From positions 3,844,001 to 3,908,000 of the forward strand of contig OY762824.1 in NCBI GenBank assembly GCA_963666465.1: DNA of 64,000 nucleotides. Reading direction: 5' to 3'. The notes beneath the pieces were generated by a model. That model saw nothing but the letters and a program-made list of their open reading frames with translations. It searched no databases and was not told the origin of the DNA. Shown one piece after another: positions 39,249-47,098 of the stretch; position 1 is the first letter of the stretch, and each line of letters begins with the position of its first letter. The DNA comes from VXYL01 sp963666465 (lineage in GTDB: Bacteria; Pseudomonadota; Gammaproteobacteria; Pseudomonadales; Azotimanducaceae). A program made the translations under genes and the position numbers.

Positions 39249-40193
39249 TCAGCGGTTCCCCAGCAGTTCCGCGATCGCCTGCACGGCTTTGTCCTGGGTG
39301 TGTGCGGATGCCGAGATGTCGCCCCAGCTTCGGAGCCAGGTGAGCTGCCGCCTTGCCAATTGGCGGGTAGCGGCGGCGATTCGGTCGCGCATCTCTTCGC
39401 GCTCGAACTCGCCGTCGAGGTGCTGCCACACCTGTCGATAGCCAACCGCTCGCGTGGACTGTGCCGACGCGACGAGGCCTGGCGTCCGGCGCAGCGTGCG
39501 CACCTCCCGCACGAGTCCGGCTTCGAGCATGGCGTCCAGGCGCTCCTCGATGCGTTGGTGCAGGGTCGTGCGGTGCGCTGGCGCCAAGCAGACTTCGACC
39601 AGCTCACAGCGCAATCGATCACGTGCGTTGGAGGTCGTTTCGCTCCAGAAGTCGGTGATGGAGCGACCGGTGAGCGTCAGCACTTCGAGGGCTCGCTCGA
39701 TGCGGCGGCCGTTGCCGGGGTCGATGCGGGCCGCCGCGGCCGGGTCCCGCGCCGCCAGTTCTTCATGCAGCGCCGCCCAGCCCCGTTCGGCTGCTCGCGC
39801 GGCGATTTCGGCGCGCACCGCCGGGTCGGCCGGCGGCATGGGCGCGAGCCCGTGCTTGAAGGCGCGGAAATAGAGCATGGTGCCACCCGCGAGCAGCGGA
39901 ATGCGGCCGGCGTCGAGCGAGCGAGCGACGACGGCGTCGGCATCGCGCAGGAAGTCGGCTGCCGAAAATGTCTCGGTGGGATCGCGGACGTCTATCAGGG
40001 CGTGGGGAAAGCGGCGCAGGGTGCCGGCATCGGGCTTGGCGGTGCCGATGTCCATGCCGCGAAAGACCATCGCCGAGTCCACGCTGACGAGATCGACGCC
40101 ACGTTGCTCGAACATCCGGGCGATGCGAATCGCGGCGTCGGTCTTGCCGGCGGCGGTGGGTCCCATCAGGCAGATGACCTGACGCCCACGCAA
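39249..40193 (-). CDS. miaA: tRNA dimethylallyltransferase
   Basis: MiaA adds a dimethylallyl group to A37 of tRNAs reading UNN codons. VICLMGPTAAGKTDAAIRIA is the P-loop; DLVSVDSAMVFRGMDIGTAKPDAGTLRRFPHALIDVRDPTETFSAADF and LLAGGTMLYFRAFKHGLAPMP are the substrate-binding segments. The TTG at 40193 gives 314 residues, the usual family length (about 316); an ATG at 40166 would cut into the P-loop region. It follows mutL as in enterobacteria, but the gap to hfq, normally under 100 bp, is about 1.3 kb here because of a tRNA gene and repeats. Confidence 0.95.
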   Translation of the reverse strand: MRGRQVICLMGPTAAGKTDAAIRIARMFEQRGVDLVSVDSAMVFRGMDIGTAKPDAGTLRRFPHALIDVRDPTETFSAADFLRDADAVVARSLDAGRIPLLAGGTMLYFRAFKHGLAPMPPADPAVRAEIAARAAERGWAALHEELAARDPAAAARIDPGNGRRIERALEVLTLTGRSITDFWSETTSNARDRLRCELVEVCLAPAHRTTLHQRIEERLDAMLEAGLVREVRTLRRTPGLVASAQSTRAVGYRQVWQHLDGEFEREEMRDRIAAATRQLARRQLTWLRSWGDISASAHTQDKAVQAIAELLGNR

Positions 40194-40202
40194 CCGCTGA
40201 CT

Positions 40203-40247
40203 AGCGCGCCCTAACGGGCGCGTCGGCAGTTCGCTTCGCGAACTGCC
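40203..40247. other. Two adjacent perfect hairpins between mutL and miaA
   Basis: CGCGCCC-TAAC-GGGCGCG is followed by GGCAGTTCGC-TTC-GCGAACTGCC (40225-40247). The outer flanks read CTAG...CTAG. They lie in the 140-bp gap after the mutL stop and could slow or terminate transcription into miaA. Confidence 0.5.
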
Positions 40248-40335
40248 TGGCCTGCTAGCTCGTGGAGATCCCATGGCACCCACGCCGACTCTTCGAGGGT
40301 GGGCAAGACGCCCTTCGCCCGGAGAGTGGAGGCGT

Positions 40336-42402
40336 TCAACGTCCGCGTTGGAACATCGCATCTAGCGCTGGCATCGGGAAGGTGACAAAGGTGGGGCGGC
40401 CGTGGTTGCACTGGCCGGCGTTGTCGGTGACTTCCATTTCACGCAGCAGGGCGTTCATCTCGATGAGCGAGAGCTGCCGGCCGGCGCGGACGGATGCGTG
40501 GCACGCGGCGCTCGCCAGGGCGCGTTCCTGGCGTTCTTCGGCAACGGTGGTCGTCTCGGTGTCGGCGAGTTCCTCGATCATGTCGCGGGCCAAGCCCTCG
40601 ACGTTGGCGCCCACGAGCAACGCCGGCACCTCCCGCACCATGATGCTGCCGGGACCGGAACGCTCCACCACCACGCCGAGCGCCTTGAATCGTGCCGCGT
40701 TGGCCTGCACGAAGTCCGCTTCCGCGCCCGGCAGGTCCAGCGCGACGGGCGTCAACAGGCGCTGGCGCGGCACGGAGTCGGTGTGGATGAGGCTCGCCTT
40801 CATCTTCTCGTAGGTGATGCGTTCGTGTGCGGCGTGCATATCGACGATGACGAGACTGTCGGCGTTCTGCGCCAGCACATAGACGCCATGCAGTTGCGCC
40901 AGCGCGAAGCCGAGCGGCGGCACGGCGCCGGATCGCTCGGGCGGGAGCTGCACGGCATCCCGGACTTCATTGGGCGAGATGGTCGCCTGGGCATCGGAAC
41001 GCTCGAACAGCTTCGCCAGCGTGGCGTAGTCGGTGGCTCCTCCAACTCGCCCGGCACCGAGTTCCGTCAATGCGCGGTGGGGCGATCCATGGGGGGCCGC
41101 GGTGGAGGCAAGCGCTGCCGACGCCTCTGTGCCCGACGGAATCGGCTTCGGCTCCTCTTGCGAGGGGAGGCCCCTCGCGCTCCCCCGCGCTGAGGGCTCC
41201 TCCTGCGATGGGTGGCCATACGGGGCAGGAGCTCCATGTGCATCGCCCGGACGCAGGTCGCGAAGCACCCGCGCCAGCTTGCCGAAAAGGAAGTCATGCA
41301 CGCGCCGCTCGTCGCGGAAGCGCACCTCCTCCTTGCGCGGATGCACGTTGACATCCACGAGCTCGGGATCGAGGTCTAGATGCAGGGCGAAGATGGGATG
41401 GCGACCGTGAAACATCACGTCGCGATAGGCCTGTCGCACCGCATGCCCCGCCAGGCGGTCCCGCACTGGACGGCCGTTGACGAAGAAGAACTGGCGATTG
41501 GTGCGGCTGTGGGAATGCGTGGGCAGGCTGACGCGGCCCCACAGGCGGAGCCTCGCTGGCGAGGGCAAGTCGGTCGAGCTCCCTTTGGCTGAGGGCTTCT
41601 CATTCGAGGGGAGGCCCCTCGCGCTCCCCCGCGCTGAAGGCTCCTCTTGCGAGGGGAGGCCCCTCGCGCTCCCCCGCGCTGAAGGCTCTGCAACCGCCTC
41701 GTCAATCGCCACGGAATGCTCGGCAAAGCCGGCGCCGAGCACGCGCTCCATTCGCTCCGCAAGGGATTCCGAACGTGGATAGTCCTCCACCGTGCGTCCG
41801 GATTGCGACAGGCGGAAGCCGATTCCGGGATTGGCCAGTGCCGTGCGTCGGACGGCTTCGGCGATGTGCAGAGCCTCGGTGCGTTCCGTCTTCAGGAACT
41901 TGCGCCGCGCCGGGGTGTTGAAGAAGAGCTCGCGGATTTCCACCGTGGTGCCGGGCGGATGAGCCGCCGGGGCGAAGCGATGCTCCTTGGCGCCGTGGAT
42001 TTCGATGCTCCAGGCCGAGCGTTCTTCAGGACGCCGCGAGATGATGGTGAGCATGGCCACCGCAGCGGCGCTGGCAAGCGCCTCGCCGCGAAATCCCAGG
42101 GTGGCGACGCCCTCGAGGTCCCGGGCCTCCTCGATCTTGCTGGTGGCGTGGCGGGTCACCGCCAGACGCAACTCGTCCCTGGCGATGCCGCTGCCGTCGT
42201 CGCGCACCGATATGCGCTGCACGCCGCCGCGCTCGATTTCGATCTCTATGGAACCGGCGCCGGCATCGATGCTGTTCTCGATGAGTTCCTTGACGATGGA
42301 GGCGGGACGCTCGACCACCTCGCCGGCGGCGATCTGGTCCGCCACCGCATCCGGCAACCGCCGAATGCGGGCCTGCGCGGGGGAGGCAGGTTCGGCGTTC
42401 AA
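40336..42402 (-). CDS. mutL: DNA mismatch repair protein MutL with in-frame repeat insertions
   Basis: The TTG at 42402 (TTGA overlap with the amidase stop) gives 688 residues. The GHKL ATPase domain is clear: LPDAVADQIAAGEVVERPASIVKELIENSIDAGA, RDDGSGI, GFRGEALAS and RQFFFVNGRPVRDR. The C-terminal domain carries VIVDMHAAHERITYE, the metal-binding DxHAxxExxxxE nuclease motif with Met for the usual Gln, and a C-terminal CxHGRPT-like segment (CNHGRPTFV). Two sets of 15-residue repeats (EPSARGSARGLPSQE) occur: one at about residues 238-270, inside the N-terminal domain just before the RQFFFVNG strand, and one at about 396-418 in the linker. They are DNA-level repeats and unlike ordinary MutL sequence. 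Confidence 0.95.
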   Translation of the reverse strand: MNAEPASPAQARIRRLPDAVADQIAAGEVVERPASIVKELIENSIDAGAGSIEIEIERGGVQRISVRDDGSGIARDELRLAVTRHATSKIEEARDLEGVATLGFRGEALASAAAVAMLTIISRRPEERSAWSIEIHGAKEHRFAPAAHPPGTTVEIRELFFNTPARRKFLKTERTEALHIAEAVRRTALANPGIGFRLSQSGRTVEDYPRSESLAERMERVLGAGFAEHSVAIDEAVAEPSARGSARGLPSQEEPSARGSARGLPSNEKPSAKGSSTDLPSPARLRLWGRVSLPTHSHSRTNRQFFFVNGRPVRDRLAGHAVRQAYRDVMFHGRHPIFALHLDLDPELVDVNVHPRKEEVRFRDERRVHDFLFGKLARVLRDLRPGDAHGAPAPYGHPSQEEPSARGSARGLPSQEEPKPIPSGTEASAALASTAAPHGSPHRALTELGAGRVGGATDYATLAKLFERSDAQATISPNEVRDAVQLPPERSGAVPPLGFALAQLHGVYVLAQNADSLVIVDMHAAHERITYEKMKASLIHTDSVPRQRLLTPVALDLPGAEADFVQANAARFKALGVVVERSGPGSIMVREVPALLVGANVEGLARDMIEELADTETTTVAEERQERALASAACHASVRAGRQLSLIEMNALLREMEVTDNAGQCNHGRPTFVTFPMPALDAMFQRGR
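41150..41214 (+). repeat. 45-bp G+C-rich repeat unit in mutL linker region
   Basis: GGCTCCTCTTGCGAGGGGAG, then GCCCCTCGCGCTCCCCCGCG, ending CTGAG, followed by a diverged second copy. It has an internal palindrome (GCGAGGGG with CCCCTCGC) and keeps the mutL frame because the unit is 15 codons. Confidence 0.8.
41594..41688 (+). repeat. Tandem 45-bp repeats in the mutL N-terminal domain
   Basis: Two tandem units of the same 45-bp sequence are preceded by a diverged third. They are identical over most of their length to the unit 400 bp away in the same gene. The upstream region of gmk carries a related stretch at about 34380-34403. Confidence 0.82.
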
Positions 42403-43811
42403 CCGCCAGTCGCCGTGCGCGGGATGAGCAGAAGCTGGCCGATGTAGATGCGATCTCCAGGCACGTTGTTGGCGTCGCGGATGTCGCTCACCGTTACGGC
42501 GTAGCGCTGAGCGATGTGTGAGATGGTCTCCCCGCGCTGCACGGTGTGACGCAGCATTTCGCCGGCGACGGTGGCCACCATGGTGCCGGCCGGCGGATAG
42601 GCATAGGCCCAGTTCCGGATGCCGACGGCAATGGCGCCTGCGAGCTTGCGTTGATGGGCGGGGCTTGCCAGCAGCCGCGCCTCCCCGGCGTTGGAGATGA
42701 AGCCGGTTTCCACCAGCACCGATGGCACGTCCGGAGACTTGAGAACGGCGAATCCCGCCTGCTCCACGCGCTTCTTGTGCATTCGGGCGACGCCGGCCAT
42801 TTCGCGGCGGATGGCCTCGCCGAGCCCCAGGCTGCGGCTTAGGTTGGCCTTCATGGACATGTCCACGAGCACTTCCTGCAAGTCGCTGGAACGACCTTCC
42901 AGCGTGACCGGGCCGAAGCCGCCGATGAGGTCGGCGCGATTCTCGCTCTCCGCCAGCCAGCGTGCCGTCTCGCTCGAAGCGCCCCGGCGCGAGAGTGCAT
43001 ACACCGATGCGCCGCGGGCGCGGCTGTTCTTGAAGGCGTCGGCATGGATGGAGACGAAGATGTCCGCCGGCATTTGGCGGGCGATTTCCGTGCGCTTGCG
43101 CAGCGGCAGGCCGTAGTCGCCCTTGCGGGTGAGGACGCCGGCGAAGCCGCGGGCGGCGTCCAGTCGCTCCTTGATCTCCCTGGCGATGGCCAGCACCACG
43201 CGCTTCTCGTAGATGCCGCCGGTGCCGATGGCGCCGGAGTCCTCGCCGCCGTGCCCGGCATCGATTGCCACCATGATGTCGCGCCGTCCTTCCGGCGGCG
43301 ATACCACGCGCGCGCGCGCGGGGCGGCGTGCCGGCGTGTCCGGTTCGAGATCGATCACGAGCCGGTGGCCGTATGGTCCCACCGGCGCCAGGCGGAAGTG
43401 ACTGACATCCACCTTGCGCTGCAGGTCGATGACGACGCGCAGCATGCCCGGCCGGTTGACGGCTGCGCGGATGCGGCGAACGACGTCGCTCGTGACCGCC
43501 GGCGGCGCAAAGGACTGCGCCGCCCGCACACCCATGAGATCGAAGACAACGCGGTCCGGGTTGTCGAGAACGAACGTGCGGTATTCGACCTGCGCCTTGG
43601 TGTCGAGTACCACGCGGGTGGATTCGGGTCCGTCGTGGCTGCGCACGTCCACCAGTTCGTTGGCGGGGACGGAGACGGCGGCGAGGCACACCGACAATAG
43701 CGCGACGGCCTGGCTGCGGCGCCGGTGCCGGAGGGAGGGGCGCCGCTCGCGGCGTGGACCCTCGTCCGCAGGCCCCAGCGCCGCTTCCCTAACGCGAGTC
43801 GCGCAGCACAA
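42399..43811 (-). CDS. N-acetylmuramoyl-L-alanine amidase (AmiB/AmiC type) with LysM
   Basis: This secreted zinc amidase cleaves peptidoglycan stem peptides during cell separation. The order is: basic N-terminus and hydrophobic signal (SQAVALLSVCLAAVSVPA), an AMIN domain (about residues 50-155), an Amidase_3 domain (IMVAIDAGHGGEDSGAIG with the first Zn His, VLTRKGDY, IFVSIHADAFKNS, VPSVLVETGFISNAGEARLL with the catalytic Glu) and a C-terminal LysM (HTVQRGETISHIAQRYAVTVSDIRDANNV). The TTG at 43811 is the longest start and overlaps tsaE by 23 bp; a later start is possible. Its position between tsaE and mutL matches amiB. Confidence 0.93.
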   Translation of the reverse strand: MCCATRVREAALGPADEGPRRERRPSLRHRRRSQAVALLSVCLAAVSVPANELVDVRSHDGPESTRVVLDTKAQVEYRTFVLDNPDRVVFDLMGVRAAQSFAPPAVTSDVVRRIRAAVNRPGMLRVVIDLQRKVDVSHFRLAPVGPYGHRLVIDLEPDTPARRPARARVVSPPEGRRDIMVAIDAGHGGEDSGAIGTGGIYEKRVVLAIAREIKERLDAARGFAGVLTRKGDYGLPLRKRTEIARQMPADIFVSIHADAFKNSRARGASVYALSRRGASSETARWLAESENRADLIGGFGPVTLEGRSSDLQEVLVDMSMKANLSRSLGLGEAIRREMAGVARMHKKRVEQAGFAVLKSPDVPSVLVETGFISNAGEARLLASPAHQRKLAGAIAVGIRNWAYAYPPAGTMVATVAGEMLRHTVQRGETISHIAQRYAVTVSDIRDANNVPGDRIYIGQLLLIPRTATGG

Positions 43812-44205
43812 CGCGTCTTCCCTCCCCCTCGCTGCCGAGGACGATTTCCACCGCTGCCGGCGGCATCCTGTCGCCAGCCATTTCCGGCCACTCCACGAGC
43901 TTGATGGCCGGTTCCGCTACCAGGTCGTCGAAGCCGAGGTAGGTCAATTCCCGCGGGTCTGCAATCCGATAGAAGTCAAGATGATATATCCGTTGCCCAG
44001 CAAGGTCATACGGTTCGACGAGGGTATAGGTGGGGCTGCGCACGGCGCCGGAATGACCCAGGGCGGCGAGGAACCCGCGCACGAGGGTGGTCTTGCCGGT
44101 GCCCAGTTCGCCGCGCAGGATGACGAGTTCATCGGTGAGGCCCAGCTCCGTGAGGCCCGCCCCAAAGCGGAGGGTAGCTGTCTCGTCCTGCAGGTATTCG
44201 TTCAT
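43789..44205 (-). CDS. tsaE: tRNA threonylcarbamoyladenosine biosynthesis ATPase TsaE
   Basis: TsaE is the ATPase of the TsaBDE complex that makes t6A37 in tRNAs. The 138 residues contain Walker A in LRGELGTGKTTLVRGFL, then RSPTYTLVEPYDLAGQRIYHLDFYRI and YLGFDDLVAEPAIKLVEWPEMAGDRMP. The ATG at 44205 overlaps the nnr stop by four bases, and the amidase gene overlaps its 3' end, so the block nnr-tsaE-amidase-mutL is a tightly overlapping operon. Confidence 0.96.
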   Translation of the reverse strand: MNEYLQDETATLRFGAGLTELGLTDELVILRGELGTGKTTLVRGFLAALGHSGAVRSPTYTLVEPYDLAGQRIYHLDFYRIADPRELTYLGFDDLVAEPAIKLVEWPEMAGDRMPPAAVEIVLGSEGEGRRVVLRDSR

Positions 44206-45734
44206 GCCGTCAGCCGGATGTTGGCGATGAGGTCCGATGCCAAAAGCGCGGACTCGGTGGCAAGCGCGGCTTCGTCGCCTGCTCGCGCATGCAGCCACAC
44301 CCCGAGTTTGGCCGCCGAGAGCGGCGACAGCCCCTGCGCCAGCAATGCGCCGCCGATGCCGGAGAGCACGTCTCCGCTGCCGGGCGTCGCCATGCGCGGA
44401 TTGCCGCCGAGGCAAGCGCCGGCCAGTTGGCCGTCCTTCGAGATGAGTGTGCCCGCGCCCTTGAGCACGGTGACGGCGCCATTGCCGAGGGAGGACAGTC
44501 GCCGGGCGGCATCGGGCCGCTGTGCCTGCACCTCCTTGGCGGTGAGGCCCAGCAAGCGCCCCGCCTCGCCCGGATGAGGCGTAATGACGCTGCCGTGGGG
44601 AATGTCGAGACCGAGCCGGGCGATGCAGTTGAGCGCATCGGCGTCGATGAGGAGAGGTGTGGCGTGCTGGCGCGCGGCGGCCAACGCCGCCTGGCATAGG
44701 GCCGTTCCCCAGGCGCCCTGGCCGAGACCGGGGCCGACAGCTATCGCGTCCGCCTGTCGCGCGACGTCTGCAACGTCGGCAGGTTCCACCGCCCTCGCCA
44801 TGAGTTCCGGATAGCGCGCAAGGAGCGGTGCCCGGTTGGCTTCGGCCGTGCCCACCGTGACGAGCCCGGCGCCGGTGCGCAGGGCGGCGCCGCCGGCGAG
44901 GATCACGGCCCCGCCCATGCCCACATCGCCGCCGAGGATCAGGAGGCGGCCGAACTGTCCCTTGTGTGCGCTGGGGTTGCGCTCCAGGCGAGCAAGCGCC
45001 GACCCGTCGAGCACCGGCACGCCACCGCCGTCCGCGTAAACCTCTTCGGGAATGGCAAGCGTCTCGAGCTGCACCTCGCCCACATGGTCCACCCCGGCGC
45101 CGGTGACGAGCCCCAACTTGGGCGCGACGAAGGTGACCGTCAGGTCGGCTCGCACCGGTTCGGGCATGAGCGCCCCCCCGGTGTCGGCGTCGATCCCGCT
45201 CGGCAGGTCCAGGGCAAGCACCGGGCGCCCGCTTCCATTCACCTGTTCGATGGCACGCCGAAACCCCGGCCGTACCTCACCCCGAACGCCCGTGCCGAGC
45301 AAGGCATCCACGACCACGTCCCCATCGGCTTGCCAGGAATCGTCGGCGACAGCGGCCAACTCAGGCTCCGCGAGACGCTCGCGAGCCAACGCCAACGCCT
45401 TCGCCGCATCGCCGGCAATCCGCGCCGGATCGCCCACCTGCACAACCTGCACCCCGAACCCGGCATCCGCCGCCACCCCGGCGACGATGTAGCCATCGCC
45501 GGCATTGTTGCCAGCCCCGCAAGCGACCGTGATCCGCCGAGCCTCCGGCCAGCGCCGCCGCAGATGCCGAAACGCCGCAACCCCGGCCCGATGCATGAGC
45601 ACGAAGCCGGGAATCCCGCATTCATCGATGGCCCGCCGGTCCAGCGCCCGCGTCTCTCCCCCGGTATAGACTCGCGGCCACGGGGGTTCCGAGATCACGC
45701 GTTCGGGGCCGCAACGTGAAGGTTCGGCACACAT
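44202..45734 (-). CDS. nnr: Bifunctional NAD(P)H-hydrate epimerase / ADP-dependent dehydratase
   Basis: Nnr repairs hydrated NAD(P)H. The 510 residues comprise the YjeF N-terminal epimerase (ITVACGAGNNAGDGYIVAG, DVVVDALLGTGVRGEV, LDLPSGIDADTG) and the C-terminal dehydratase (KGQFGRLLILGGDVGMGGAVILAGGAALRTGAGLV, VGPGLGQ, SVITPHPGEAGRLLG and the ATP-site motif MATPGSGDVLSGIGGALLAQGL). Start ATG 45734, 29 bp from the divergent queG start. Confidence 0.96.
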   Translation of the reverse strand: MCAEPSRCGPERVISEPPWPRVYTGGETRALDRRAIDECGIPGFVLMHRAGVAAFRHLRRRWPEARRITVACGAGNNAGDGYIVAGVAADAGFGVQVVQVGDPARIAGDAAKALALARERLAEPELAAVADDSWQADGDVVVDALLGTGVRGEVRPGFRRAIEQVNGSGRPVLALDLPSGIDADTGGALMPEPVRADLTVTFVAPKLGLVTGAGVDHVGEVQLETLAIPEEVYADGGGVPVLDGSALARLERNPSAHKGQFGRLLILGGDVGMGGAVILAGGAALRTGAGLVTVGTAEANRAPLLARYPELMARAVEPADVADVARQADAIAVGPGLGQGAWGTALCQAALAAARQHATPLLIDADALNCIARLGLDIPHGSVITPHPGEAGRLLGLTAKEVQAQRPDAARRLSSLGNGAVTVLKGAGTLISKDGQLAGACLGGNPRMATPGSGDVLSGIGGALLAQGLSPLSAAKLGVWLHARAGDEAALATESALLASDLIANIRLTA

Positions 45735-45763
45735 GACGCGATTATAGGGAGCCATTGAGCGGC

Positions 45764-46849
45764 ATGGACCTCGACAGACTCGCCGCGCAGATCGAGGCTT
45801 GGGCGATGGAGCTTGGGTTCGCGCAGGTGGGCTTTGCCGATGTCGATCTGTCTTCCCATGCGCCCAGGTTTCGCGACTGGCTGGCACGGCGATTCCACGG
45901 CGAGATGGGCTATCTCGAGCGCAATCTCGACAAGCGTCTCGTTCCGGCGGCGCTCGAACCTGCCACCGTCTGCGTCATATCCGCGCGCATGGACTACCTC
46001 GGCACACCGCCACCGGCGGCGACGGACTTGCCGGCGGACGACGGCAGCGCCTATGTTGCCCAGTACGCCCGTGGGCGCGACTACCACAAGACGGTGCGGC
46101 GCCGTCTCGCGCGGCTGGCGCGGAAGATCGACGCCGAGGCGCCGGGGCGTTACCGCGCCTTCACCGACAGCGCACCGGTGCTGGAGAAGCCGCTCGGCGA
46201 AAAGGCCGGGCTTGGCTGGATCGGCAAGAACACCTTGCTGCTGAACGAGGAAGCCGGGTCGTGGTTCTTCCTCGGCGAGATCTACACCGACCTCCCCCTG
46301 CCCGCATCGCAGCCCAAGCCACGCCCCGGCTGCGGCAGCTGCCGCGCCTGCATCAGCGTCTGCCCCACCGACGCCATCGTCGCCCCCGGCGTTCTCGACG
46401 CCCGTCGCTGCATCTCCTACCTCACCATCGAGAGCCAGGCGCCAATCCCGCTGGAATTCCGCGAAGCCGTGGGCAGCCGCATCTTCGGCTGCGACGACTG
46501 CCAGATCGTCTGCCCGTGGAACCGCTTCGCCACCAAGTCGAACGAGCCCGACTTCGCCCCCCGCCACAGCCTGGACAAGGCCGCCATCGCCGACCTCCTG
46601 CGCTGGACCGAAGCCGACTTCCTCCGCAATGCCGAAGGCATGGCCCTACGCCGCATCAACTACCAGCAATGGCTCCGCAACCTGGCAGTCGCCGCCGGCA
46701 ACGCCCCGCCAGACCCGGCCATCGCCCAAGGCCTGCAATGCCGCCGACCCGCCGCCGAAGCCATGGCACTCGAACACATCGACTGGGCCCTGTCGCGGCA
46801 AGCGGCCCATGCATCCGGTCACCATGCTGTCGGGCTGAGCCCGCAATAG
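45764..46849 (+). CDS. queG: Epoxyqueuosine reductase
   Basis: QueG performs the last step of queuosine synthesis, reducing epoxyqueuosine in tRNA with cobalamin and two [4Fe-4S] clusters. The 361 residues show the N-terminal cobalamin-binding region (FRDWLARRFHGEMGYLERNLDKR, YARGRDYHKTVRRRL), TDSAPVLEKPLGEKAGLGWIGKNTLLLN and two cluster motifs, CGSCRACISVCPTDAI and CDDCQIVCPWN. ATG 45764 is preferred to the in-frame TTG three codons earlier. It is divergent from nnr, as in E. coli. Confidence 0.96.
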   Translation: MDLDRLAAQIEAWAMELGFAQVGFADVDLSSHAPRFRDWLARRFHGEMGYLERNLDKRLVPAALEPATVCVISARMDYLGTPPPAATDLPADDGSAYVAQYARGRDYHKTVRRRLARLARKIDAEAPGRYRAFTDSAPVLEKPLGEKAGLGWIGKNTLLLNEEAGSWFFLGEIYTDLPLPASQPKPRPGCGSCRACISVCPTDAIVAPGVLDARRCISYLTIESQAPIPLEFREAVGSRIFGCDDCQIVCPWNRFATKSNEPDFAPRHSLDKAAIADLLRWTEADFLRNAEGMALRRINYQQWLRNLAVAAGNAPPDPAIAQGLQCRRPAAEAMALEHIDWALSRQAAHASGHHAVGLSPQ

Positions 46850-47098
46850 CCTTTGTTCGCATCTTGAGGAGAGGGCGCTGGAGCCTTCGCGGTGCTCTGG
46901 CAGTTCTCGCTGACGCGAAAGGCTGTACGGCATCGTTCTTCGACTCGACAGTTTCTCTATGGCGCCGGCAGCGTCAGCCGGCGCGGCCATATCCACAGCC
47001 GCGACGGGCTTCCACCGCGACGCCCTGAAGCGGAAGCCATCGCCGACCGCTGCGAGGAGTTGCGGGCGGGGGCCTGCGGGGTACGAGCGGGCCGGCGT

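Noticed and set aside
40203..40260. CTAG-bounded double hairpin considered as a mobile element
   Set aside because: Only one copy was found in the window and no target duplication; kept only as a hairpin feature.
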